Assembly: GCF_036492635.1 (NCBI RefSeq)
Contig: NZ_AP025305.1
Coordinates: forward strand, 310,001 to 374,000
DNA: 64,000 bases
DNA from: Aureibacter tunicatorum
Lineage (GTDB): Bacteria; Bacteroidota; Bacteroidia; Cytophagales; Cyclobacteriaceae
Reading direction: 5' to 3'
In this document: positions 7,778 to 18,000 of the stretch, piece after piece
How the letters are laid out: each line of letters opens with the position of its first letter
Position numbering within the stretch: the first letter of the stretch is position 1
Translations under genes and position numbers: made by a program
Notes under the pieces: generated by a model
The model's input: the letters and a program-made list of their open reading frames with translations, nothing else
Databases searched by the model: none
Told to the model about the DNA's origin: nothing

Positions 7778-8857
7778 ATGAAAAACCTTTTGGCGTTTGC
7801 TTTTATTTTCTTTGCGCTTTTCTCTTGTGGAGAAAAGAAGCAAAAAGAGAATGTAGAGAAAGAGAAAAAAGATAAATCGTCGCCTAAGGCGATTAGACCT
7901 GCGACAGGAGCTGTCGGCGAAGTTGTTGTGGTTATTGACACAACAGTGGAAGCAGGGAAAGTAGGAGAAGCATTGAAAAATGCATTGCAGAGAGAAACTC
8001 CTGGAATTATACGCTCAGAGCCTGAGTACAAAGTTCACTTTATCGCTCCAAAACAATTCAACAGTGTTTTTAAATATTCTAGGAATTTGATTTTCGTAAC
8101 GACATTTGATGTCGATTCGGAAGATTCGAAAGAATTGCAAAAAAACTTTAATGACAAGGCTTTTAATGAAATGAAGTCTAATCCTGATTATTATAAAATA
8201 ATCAGATACAATCAATTTGCAAAAGGACAGGTGTTGTTGCAGTTGTTTGGTGTTAATCAAGCTGACTTGGCAAAGAATATTAACAAGCATGCTCAACAAA
8301 TTCGAGATATTCTTAATCAAGAAGAATTAAACAGAATTCAAAAAGAGAAGAAATTCCAACCACAGATTACGAATCTTTTGAAAGAGAAGTATGGCTTTTC
8401 GCTTCAAGTGCCTTATGGATATAAAGTTGCAAAGCAAAGCGATAGTTTGATTTGGTTTAGGGAGAATGTTAGTCCAAAGGAAGATAAAAATATACTAGTG
8501 GCGTATAAGCCATATGTGTCCAAGGAACAGCTGTCTATAGATTCAATTGCGGCTTTTAGAGATGAGGCGAATAGATATGTGGAAGGCTTGGATGCGAAGA
8601 CGTTTAAAGTTGTTCAAACAGGAGTGCCTGTTGAAACTAGAGAAGTTAACTTTGAGAATCGTTATGCATTAGAATCCAGAGGAGCTTGGAAGCTTAGCAA
8701 CAACTCTATGGGTGGTTCTTTTATTAGTTACGCATTTGTTGATGAAACTCGACAGAGACTTTATTATTTGGAAACGTTTATTTATGGCCCAGACAAGAAG
8801 CTGAGAGAAGATTTGAGAGAGATGGAAGCAATCTTGTGGACCTTTAAGGCAGATTAA
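7778..8857 (+). CDS. DUF4837 family lipoprotein
   Basis: A 359-residue lipoprotein. The ATG at 7778 is chosen over one at 7751 because it puts a lipoprotein signal at the N-terminus (MKNLLAFAFIFFALFSC, Cys17). A short Lys/Glu linker follows, then a globular region that starts with the family-typical ATGAVGEVVVVID and contains a second half beginning near YGFSLQVPYGYKVAKQSD. I recognise it as DUF4837, a family confined to Bacteroidota with no established function. It is a monocistronic unit between two hairpins. The hydrophilic body and lack of further membrane segments suggest it faces the periplasm from an outer-membrane anchor. Confidence 0.82.
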   Translation: MKNLLAFAFIFFALFSCGEKKQKENVEKEKKDKSSPKAIRPATGAVGEVVVVIDTTVEAGKVGEALKNALQRETPGIIRSEPEYKVHFIAPKQFNSVFKYSRNLIFVTTFDVDSEDSKELQKNFNDKAFNEMKSNPDYYKIIRYNQFAKGQVLLQLFGVNQADLAKNINKHAQQIRDILNQEELNRIQKEKKFQPQITNLLKEKYGFSLQVPYGYKVAKQSDSLIWFRENVSPKEDKNILVAYKPYVSKEQLSIDSIAAFRDEANRYVEGLDAKTFKVVQTGVPVETREVNFENRYALESRGAWKLSNNSMGGSFISYAFVDETRQRLYYLETFIYGPDKKLREDLREMEAILWTFKAD

Positions 8858-8894
8858 TAAAAATGATATTTTGATAGCGCTGATAGCGCAGACT

Positions 8895-8924
8895 AAAACC
8901 ATTGGCAAACAAGCCAATGGTTTT
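8895..8924 (+). terminator. terminator after the DUF4837 gene
   Basis: AAAACCATTGGC (8895-8906) pairs perfectly with GCCAATGGTTTT (8913-8924), loop aaacaa. Confidence 0.75.
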
Positions 8925-8968
8925 GTGCTATTGGAGCAAGATGAAAATTTGACGAAAATACACTTACT

Positions 8969-11239
8969 ATGTCAAAAAAGTTGAAAAAAGAGGCTTTAGC
9001 ATATCATGAAATGGGACAACCGGGAAAGATAGAAGTTGTGCCCACAAAACCTCTAACTACACAATTGGATTTGGCTTTGGCTTACTCTCCGGGAGTGGCA
9101 GAGCCATGCTTGGAAATTGAAAAAAATCCTGGAGACTCTTACAGATATACATCAAGAGGAAATCTTGTGGGAGTTATATCAAATGGTACAGCTGTGCTTG
9201 GCCTAGGAAATATAGGAGCTTTGGCTTCAAAGCCGGTTATGGAAGGAAAAGGTGTTCTTTTCAAGAAGTTTGCCGGAATTGATGTTTTTGATATTGAGAT
9301 CGATACTGAGGATCCAGATGAGTTTATTCGAATTGTCAAATCTTTGGAGCCGACATTCGGAGGAATTAACCTTGAGGATATTAAAGCGCCTGAAAGCTTT
9401 AAGATTGAAGAAGTTCTTAAGAAGGAAATGAATATTCCTTTGATGCATGATGATCAACATGGTACGGCTATAATTTCAGCGGCAGGCTTGATTAATGCTT
9501 TGGAGCTTGCTGAAAAGCGTATTGATGAAGTTAAGATAGTGGTTAGTGGCGCGGGAGGCTCTGCAATTGCTTCATCGAAGCTCTATGTTGCTCTTGGAGC
9601 AAAAGAGGAAAATATTGTTATGCTGGATAGTAAAGGCGTGATTCGAAAAGATCGACCTGGCATTGAGAATGATCCAATGAAATTCCAGTTTGCTACTGAC
9701 AGAGACATTACAACTTTGGAGGAAGCATTGACAGGAGCTGACGTATTCTTAGGATTGTCTAGAGGGAATATCATGGGGGCTGATGAGGTTATGACTATGG
9801 CTGACAAGCCAATCATCTTCGCGCTGGCTAATCCTACGCCTGAGATTGCTTATGATGTTGCTGTGGCGGCTAGACCTGACGCTATTATCGCTACTGGAAG
9901 ATCGGATTATCCTAATCAAGTGAATAACGTTTTGGGCTTCCCTTATATATTCAGAGGAGCGATGGACGTAAGAGCTACGTCGATAAATGAAGAGATGAAA
10001 TTGGCTTCTGTGCATGCTTTAGCAGAATTGGCTAAGTTGCCTGTTCCGCAAAGTGTGAAAGCCGCTTATAACGACAACTCACTGAGTTTTGGCCCACAGT
10101 ATTTGATTCCTAAGCCATTTGATCCTAGATTGATATCAACGGTATCTCCAGCAGTTGCCAAAGCCGCGATTGAGTCAGGTGTTGCCAAGGATTGCATTAG
10201 TGATTGGGATGCTTACGCTAAGGAATTGGAGGCAAGAATTGGTATCGATCAATCAATCGTGACGAGCATGATTACTCAAGCTCAGAAAGATCCGAAGAGA
10301 GTCGTATTTACAGATGCGGAATCTCGAGTTACACTAAGAGCTGCAGAAATCGTAAAAGCGGAAGGCATAGCGCATCCAATTCTGTTGGGTAATAGAGAGA
10401 GAGTTAATCAGCTGATTGAAGAGGAAGGCTTGTCGTTAGAAGGTTGTCCGATTATCAACCCTGTGGAGGAGAAAGAAGCTAGAGCAACTTATGGCGCTCA
10501 ACTTTTCGAGAAGAGGAAAAGAAAAGGAGTTACTTTGAAATCGGGCAAGCGTATGATGAGGGATCGCAATATGTACGGTTGCATGATGCTTGAGATGGGA
10601 GATGCTGATGCAGTAATCGCAGGTGTGACTAAGGATTATCCTAGCTCATTGAATCCGGCTTTGCAAGTTATCGGCAAGAGCCCAAAAAGCGAGAAAGTCG
10701 CTGGTATGTATATCGTTACGAATAAAAAACAGACTTATTTCTTCGCGGATACGACAGTGAATGCTAATCCGAGTTCTGATGACTTGGTGGATATCATTGG
10801 TATTACAGCTGACTATGTCAAGTCTTTGGGCATTGAGCCGAGAGTAGCGGTGTTGTCTTACTCCAACTTTGGTTCTGCAAAAGGCAATACGCCTGAGAAA
10901 ATTGCTGAAGCAACGCAAAAAGCGAAGGACAAATATCCTGATTTGGTGATCGATGGGGATATTCAGGCAAATGTCGCTTTGAATACAAAAATTCAACAAG
11001 AGATGTACCCATTCAGTGAATTGTCTGATAAAGGAGCTAACACGTTGATATTCCCTAATTTGTCTTCTGGTAATATTGCTTATAAACTTCTAATGGAAAT
11101 AGGAGGCGCTGAAGCGACAGGACCTATTTTACTAGGAATGAATAAACCAGTCCATATTTTGCAGTTGGGAGCCTCGGAAAGAGAGATTATCAATCTGACA
11201 GCAATAGCTGTAGTGGATTCTCAGCAAAAAAATCATTAG
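8969..11239 (+). CDS. maeB: NADP-dependent malic enzyme fused to phosphotransacetylase-like domain
   Basis: A 756-residue MaeB-type enzyme: oxidative decarboxylation of malate to pyruvate, producing NADPH for biosynthesis. The malic N-terminal domain carries YSPGVAEPC (39-47), and DDQHGTA (161-167) holds the metal-binding acidic pair. The Rossmann nucleotide motif is GAGGSA (194-199). From about residue 425 to the end lies a phosphate acetyl/butyryltransferase-type domain (RVVFTDAESRVTLRAAE; ILLGNRERV). In known MaeB proteins this extra domain is regulatory, responding to acetyl-CoA, and not a working transacetylase. The gene is monocistronic, with a hairpin terminator behind it. The length is normal for the fused family. 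Confidence 0.95.
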   Translation: MSKKLKKEALAYHEMGQPGKIEVVPTKPLTTQLDLALAYSPGVAEPCLEIEKNPGDSYRYTSRGNLVGVISNGTAVLGLGNIGALASKPVMEGKGVLFKKFAGIDVFDIEIDTEDPDEFIRIVKSLEPTFGGINLEDIKAPESFKIEEVLKKEMNIPLMHDDQHGTAIISAAGLINALELAEKRIDEVKIVVSGAGGSAIASSKLYVALGAKEENIVMLDSKGVIRKDRPGIENDPMKFQFATDRDITTLEEALTGADVFLGLSRGNIMGADEVMTMADKPIIFALANPTPEIAYDVAVAARPDAIIATGRSDYPNQVNNVLGFPYIFRGAMDVRATSINEEMKLASVHALAELAKLPVPQSVKAAYNDNSLSFGPQYLIPKPFDPRLISTVSPAVAKAAIESGVAKDCISDWDAYAKELEARIGIDQSIVTSMITQAQKDPKRVVFTDAESRVTLRAAEIVKAEGIAHPILLGNRERVNQLIEEEGLSLEGCPIINPVEEKEARATYGAQLFEKRKRKGVTLKSGKRMMRDRNMYGCMMLEMGDADAVIAGVTKDYPSSLNPALQVIGKSPKSEKVAGMYIVTNKKQTYFFADTTVNANPSSDDLVDIIGITADYVKSLGIEPRVAVLSYSNFGSAKGNTPEKIAEATQKAKDKYPDLVIDGDIQANVALNTKIQQEMYPFSELSDKGANTLIFPNLSSGNIAYKLLMEIGGAEATGPILLGMNKPVHILQLGASEREIINLTAIAVVDSQQKNH

Positions 11240-11374
11240 GTTGTGATAATATTTGCTTAAAAAATAGTATTAATAGGGAATTAATGTTATAATAGCGTAT
11301 AAAGTTGCTGCTTATTGCTTATTTTAGGAAGATGTTGTCTCATTTTGATTTGACATATTTTGATATAAGCAAAC

Positions 11375-11414
11375 AAAGTACTGTCTTGAGATAAAATTTT
11401 CAAGATAGTACTTT
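11375..11414 (+). terminator. terminator of the malic enzyme gene
   Basis: AAAGTACTGTCTTGA (11375-11389) pairs with TCAAGATAGTACTTT (11400-11414) with one G-T pair; short T run at the end. Confidence 0.65.
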
Positions 11415-11450
11415 TAGAACTTTTTACAGATAAAGAATAGATATACGCTA

Positions 11451-12056
11451 ATGATTGCTTACATTAAAGGAGAATTAACGCACAAAGAGCCTGCATTTAT
11501 AGTGTTGGAGACTGGGGGGATAGGTTATGAAGTTAAGATCTCTTTGAATACTTTTTCTCGCATCAAGGATTTAGACGAATGCATGCTGCTGACTTATATG
11601 CAAGTCAGGGAAGATGCGCATACGCTTTATGGTTTTTTAGAACAGTCTGAAAAAAAGCTATTTATGCTTTTGATTGGAATTTCAGGAGTAGGAGCGAACA
11701 CGGCTTTGGCCATTTTATCTTCCTTAGGTGTGGAAGAAATAGAACAGGCCATAGTCAATGAGGATAAAAAAGCGATTGAGTCGGTAAAAGGAATAGGTGC
11801 CAAAACCGCTCAAAGAATAATATTGGAGCTTAAGGATAAGCTCGTGAAACAGGGTGTTGTAACGTCTAAAGCTGAAATTGCTGGAGGCGTTTCAAATATT
11901 GCACAATATGCTATAAGGGAAGAATCTTTGGCTGCGTTGACAACGCTTGGCATTGCGAAAGCAACTGCTGAAAAAGCCATAGAATCTATACTGAAGGGAG
12001 CTTCCGGTGATATCACAACGGAAGAGGTTATTAAGCAGGCATTGAAACGCAAGTAA
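11451..12056 (+). CDS. ruvA: Holliday junction branch migration protein RuvA
   Basis: A 201-residue RuvA, the junction-binding tetramer that loads the RuvB motor. The N-terminal OB-fold is residues 1-62 (MIAYIKGELTHKEPAFIVLE). Two helix-hairpin-helix motifs follow (LLIGISGVGANTALAIL and VKGIGAKTAQRIILELK), and the C-terminal domain III (about 150-201) is present for RuvB contact. ruvA is followed after 28 bases by sprA, an arrangement known in other Bacteroidota, so the two are probably transcribed together even though their functions are unrelated. No ruvB or ruvC is nearby. Confidence 0.97.
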   Translation: MIAYIKGELTHKEPAFIVLETGGIGYEVKISLNTFSRIKDLDECMLLTYMQVREDAHTLYGFLEQSEKKLFMLLIGISGVGANTALAILSSLGVEEIEQAIVNEDKKAIESVKGIGAKTAQRIILELKDKLVKQGVVTSKAEIAGGVSNIAQYAIREESLAALTTLGIAKATAEKAIESILKGASGDITTEEVIKQALKRK

Positions 12057-12084
12057 TTTTCAGACAGGTAGGATAAAAATAGGT

Positions 12085-15000
12085 ATGGTATTGAACACAA
12101 AGACCGTAATAAGGTATTTATTTGCAATTTTTGCATTTGTATTATTTTTTGAAAAAAATGCGTTTTCGCAGAGTGAGACAGGAAATAATGCTGATGTTAA
12201 TGCAGGTAATGAACCTGTAGAAGATTCACTGGAGGTCCAAAAACCTGTGTCTCCTTATAGACCTACATATGAGCCTAAGGACAGGTATGGCGATCCTTTT
12301 ACGAATAAAGAAACCGCTTCGCCGCTCTTTTTGGATAAGCCTTCAAATTATAAAATCGACTATGATATAGATACTGCCAATAACTATACGATTTATGAAA
12401 ATGTGGGAGAAATGGATTATAGACCACCAGCATTCATGAGCTTTGAGGAGTATAGTTACTTGAAAGAATTAGAAATGCTTAAGCAGTATTGGCAACAGCG
12501 TTCTGCGGGATTGGATGGAGAAAGCGCTGTGAGTGGCAGAAGACTGATTCCTCCGATTTATATAAGTCCAGTGTTCGACAGGATTTTTGGTGGTTCTTAT
12601 GTGGATATTCAACCTAATGGTTATGTGAACCTTGATTTTGGAGGTAGATGGCAGAGAACTCACAATCCTTCTTTATCATTGGCTCAACAAAAAACAGGTG
12701 GTTTTGAGTTTGACATGCAGATGAGCATGAACTTGGTAGGTACAGTAGGAGAGAAACTAAAGGTTACTGCTAATTTTGACAACAACAATGCATTTGACTT
12801 TCAAAATGACATGAAAGTTGAATATACTGGTTTCGACGAGGAAATTATAAAGAAGATAGAAGTTGGTAATGTGAGTTTGGGTGTGAACAATAGTTTGATA
12901 AACGGCGCCCAAAATCTTTTCGGATTGAAGACTCAGCTTCAGTTTGGACGATTGTATGTGACGGCAGTCGCGGCTACTCAAAGAGGTAAGACCGAAAGTG
13001 TTTCCATTAATGCTAATGGAGATGCGCAAGGCCGAAATTTTGAAATAAGAGTTTCCGATTACGATGAAAATAGGCACTTCTTTTTAGGACATTTCTTTAA
13101 AGACCATTATAACGAAGACAATGGATGGTTGAAAGGTTATCCTCAAGTTACTTCGGGACTTACGATCAAGCGTTTGAATGTTTATTTGATAAACAATAAT
13201 AATACAGCCACTTCTTTGAGAAAAATTGTCGCTTTTACTGATTTAGCGGAAGCGGATTCATTGGTTAATAGCGGTTTCAATCCAAGAAGAAACGGTGCTC
13301 CGACGGACAACAAAAACAATGATATCTTCCAAAGAGTGCAAAATGACCCATCGGCCAGAGATGAATCTACGGTTCATACAGCTTTGCAATCAATGGGAAT
13401 GGAAAGCGAAGTTGATTATTTATATGTAAATTCAGCTAGAAAATTAGAGAGAACAGAATATTATATCAATGAGAGATTAGGGTATGTGTCATTGAACAGA
13501 AGACTGCAAAATAATGAGATGCTTGCTGTTGGATATGAGTATACTTATTATGGTCCTGGAGGAAATGGCATTTATACAGTTGGTGAGCTTGAAGAAGATT
13601 TGACAAGTGGTTCCGATACAAAAATCATGTTCTTGAAATTATTGAAGCCAAGAAAAATAGATACACAAGTGCATACATGGCATCTAATGATGAAGAACGT
13701 GTATAGCATGAATGTCAGCGAGATCAAGAAAGATGGATTTGAATTGAAGGTATTGTACAGGGATGATAGAAGCGGTATCACGAATCCTACTCTTCAAGAA
13801 GGAGCTCAAACAAAAGGACAGCAATTAGTTCATTTGATGGGGGCTGATGAGTTGAATCAAAATGGAGACAGAACAGGTGGAGATGGCTTATTTGATTATG
13901 TAGAGAATGTTACAGTCATTAAGGATCAAGGATTGATTGTGTTTCCTAGATTAGAACCTTTTGGGAAAGATTTTGAAGAGTTATTCGTCGATGGAGAGGA
14001 AGCTTTGGTTAGCAAATATGTATATGATGATTTGTATACGAAGCCTAAGGCTGAAGCTGAATTGAATACCAATAAAAACAAGTTCTTAATTAGCGGTAAA
14101 GTTTCGGGTAGCGGTGCTTCGAATGAAATTACACTTCCGGGAATCAATATTGCCGAGAATTCGGTTGTCGTGATGGCGGGAGGAACAAGGCTTGTTGAAG
14201 GAACGGATTACCGTGTGGACTATAATTTGGGTAAAGTAACTATACTGAATCCTAGCGTTATGAATTCCGGCAAGGAAATCACAGTTACTTATGAAAAATC
14301 GGATTTATTCAATTTCCAGTCTAGAACGCTATTAGGAACGAGATTGGATTATGTATTCAGCGATGATTTTAATATTGGAGCTACGTTGCTTTATTTGAAT
14401 GAAAGACCTGCGGTGAGTCGTATTGGCGTGGGAGAAGAAACCCTTCGAAATGTCAAGTATGGTTTTGATGTTAATTACAAGACAGAGTCTCGATTTTTAA
14501 CAAGAATGATGGACGCTTTGCCTGTAGTTTCAACCAAAGAGATGTCTTATTTCCAATTCAATGGAGAGTTTGCCCAGTTGATTCCGGGGACTTCTAATAA
14601 GGTAAATGGAGAAGGAACCGCGTATATTGATGACTTTGAGGGAACGGCAATTCCTTATTCATTGGGATCAAGTCCTCAGTCTTGGAAGTTGGCTTCTACG
14701 CCTAAGACCGCTGTGAAAAATAAATTCAATCATGAGGAAATGGGCTTGCCGTTTAATTATAAGAGAGCGAAAGTTTCATGGTTTATTATTGATAATATTT
14801 TTTATAGAAACTCTAGCTCGCAGAAGCCTGGGAATATCACCAGCGATGATTTGGAAAATCATTACGTAAGATCAGTCCAACCACAGGAGATTTATCCAAA
14901 TAGGGACAAAGATGTGATCAACAATAACCTTCCTGTGTTCAATATTGCTTATTTCCCAAGTGAAAGAGGTCCTAATAACTATACTCCTGTTTTAGATCAA

Positions 15001-18000
15001 AACGGCTTGTTGAATAATCCTGAAGATAATTGGGGAGGTATTATGAGAGCCATTACCAATGAAGTTGATTTTGACAAGTCTAATATAGAGTATATCGAGT
15101 TTTGGATGATGGATCCATTTATCACAGGTGTGAATGGTGTGGTAAAAGATGGAATTTTCAATCAAAATAATACTACTGGTGGACATTTGGTGTTTAACCT
15201 CGGGGCGGTATCAGAAGACCGACTGAAAGACAATAGGCATTCTTATGAAAATGGTTTGTCTCCAGATGGGTCCTCTGATGGAATGGATGAGTCTGGTGAC
15301 TTTAGAGTGCCTAAGAATGGTTTGGCATTGACACCCGGTTTTGACAATAATACAGCCGCCAGACAATATCAAGATGTTGGTTTGGATGGTTATTGGGATG
15401 AAGAAGAAAGAAGAGTTTATGTCGATTTTTTGAATGCTCATCAAGGCAAGTCATATTATAATGAATTACTATTAGATCCTTCAGGAGATAATTTTTCTTA
15501 TTTCTTAGGCGCGGATCATGATGAGAATGACCATAAGATTATTCGAAGGTACAAGGACTTTAATCAAGAGGATGGAAATTCGCCTGTAGGTGGCGCGAAT
15601 TCGTATACTCAGACACCTGACAATGAAGATATAGATAATGATAACACGATATCCAATACCGAGGATTTTTACGAGTATGTGATTGATTTGAAGCCTGGGA
15701 AATTGGATGAAAGCCACAAGTACATAGTTGGCAAGCAAAATACCAATGGCGCTGATTGGTATTTGTTTAGAATTCCTATTAGAAAGCCAGATAATAGATT
15801 TGGTAATATCAATGGATACAAGAATATCCGATTTATCAGAACGTATCTGACTCAATTTAAGCAGCCGGTAGTGCTTAGAATGGTTGACATGAAATTCGTA
15901 GGTGCTCAATGGAGGGGAATGAACCAAGAGTATCAAGGAGGAGATGTAGTGCAGCCGTCACAGGAGAAAACGATTGAAATATCCGTGGTTAATTTGGAAG
16001 ATAATCCTGAGTATGTATTGCCTCCAGGCATTGAAAGGGATTATGATAATACTTCAGCCATTACGAGACAAAATAATGAGCAATCCATGCAGCTTTGCGT
16101 ACAGGATATGCCACCTAATACCGTAGAAGCAGCCTATAAGAATGTTTCTTTGGATCTTGTCAATTACGGTAGAGTAAAAATGTTCTTGCACGCTCATAGC
16201 CCTGGTGATGAGGTGTATAATAAAGATCCAATGGGGAATAGAGCCGATGGAACAGGGTATAGTGATGTAAAGGCATTTTTAAGATTTGGTACTGACTTCG
16301 ATCGAAATTACTATGAAATAGAAGTGCCGCTTAAGATGACTTTGGAGTCTAGCATGATTCCTGGGGCAGACCCTTATATCATATGGCCGGAAGAAAACAA
16401 TATCGATATTAGTTTTAATGAACTTTATGAATTGAAATCGATAAGGGATAGATCCGATACAGGCTATGATTTGCCTTTTAGCCAAGAAAAGCAACGTGAT
16501 GACGGGAGTTATTATAAATTGACAATTGTAGGTCGTCCTCAGATATCCACGCTTGAAACTATCATGATTGGTATGAAGAATCCTGCAGGGACTATGCCAG
16601 CCAAGAAAAACCTTTGTTTATGGGCAAATGAATTGAGAGTTACGGATTTTGATTCCGAGGCTGGTTGGGCTGCTAATGCAAGGATGACAACCAAGCTTGC
16701 TGATGTGGCGACAGTAAATGCATCAACGCAATATGTGTCAAGCGGATTTGGAACGATTCAGCAAAGAGTTTCGGAAAGAACAAGGGAAGAATCCTTGTCA
16801 TATGACGTAAATGCCACAGTGAATTTGGATAAGTTTGGTCCGGATCGACTTGGGTTCAAGATTCCTATGTATGTGAGTTATGAAAAGTCGGTGGTAACTC
16901 CGAAGTATGATCCTTATGACAATGATATACCTTTGAAAGCTGTTTTGAATTCATTTGATACAGAAGGAGAAAGGCAGGATTATTTAAGTTTGGTTCAAGA
17001 TCGAACGCAACGTAGGGCAATTAACTTCTCGAATGTCAGAAAAGAAAAGAGAAAGGAAGACGCAGTTTCGAGGTTCTTTGATATAGAAAATTTTACGATG
17101 AGCTTTGCTTATAGCGAGATTAACAGAACTTCTTACAATGTGGCTGGATATAATTTCAAGGATTATAGAGGTACTTTGACTTATAATTACAATCCTCAAG
17201 GCCTTTCGGTTGAGCCATTCAAAAATATAGGTTTCTTGCAGTCGCCTTTCCTTCAATTGATAAGAGACTTTAATTTCTCTCCGGTACCTTCTAGTATTGG
17301 CTTTACTGCTGATATTGATAGAAGGTATGTTGAGACTCAGTTGAGAGAAGCGGATAATAGCCTTTCTGCGGCCACTTATGAAAAATACTTCTACTTTAAT
17401 AGAAATTATAACCTAAGGTGGGACTTGAGCAAAGGCTTGAGTATGAATTATAATTCTAGGGTAAACAGTGTAGTTGATGAGCCTGAAGGAGCTATTGACT
17501 CAAGAGAAGATAGAGATGAAATCATTAGCAATTTGCTAAGTTTTGGGCGTATGCAGAATTTTGATCAACAAATAGCCTTGAACTATAGATTGCCATTGGA
17601 CAAGACACCTTTGACAGATTGGACCAATGTGGATGCAAGTTATGCTGTTGGTTATACATGGCAGTCAGGTCCTATTAACCAAGATCCGGAATTTGATTTC
17701 GGGCATACGATTCAAAACAACCGTCAATACGGGATCACCGGTAAACTCGACTTTGTGAAGCTTTATAATAAGAATAAATATTTGAAGTCGATTAATGCTA
17801 AGAAAAGAAGAAGAACTTCTTCCAGATCAAATTCGATAAGAAAAACCAGCACGGCGGCTAAGGATTCCACTGAGAACAAGTCTTCGATTACTGACTCTAA
17901 GACATTCAAGGGAGCTGCAAGGTTCTTAATGATGTTGCGATCTATAAATGTTAACTACAATGTGAATGAAGGAACCTTATTGCCTGGTTTTAATAAAAGA

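Noticed and set aside
8969-11239. Possible accidental fusion of malic enzyme and phosphotransacetylase
   Set aside because: This two-domain architecture is the normal MaeB form.
15505-15936. 143-residue minus-strand frame inside sprA
   Set aside because: No family resemblance and fully antisense to a conserved gene.
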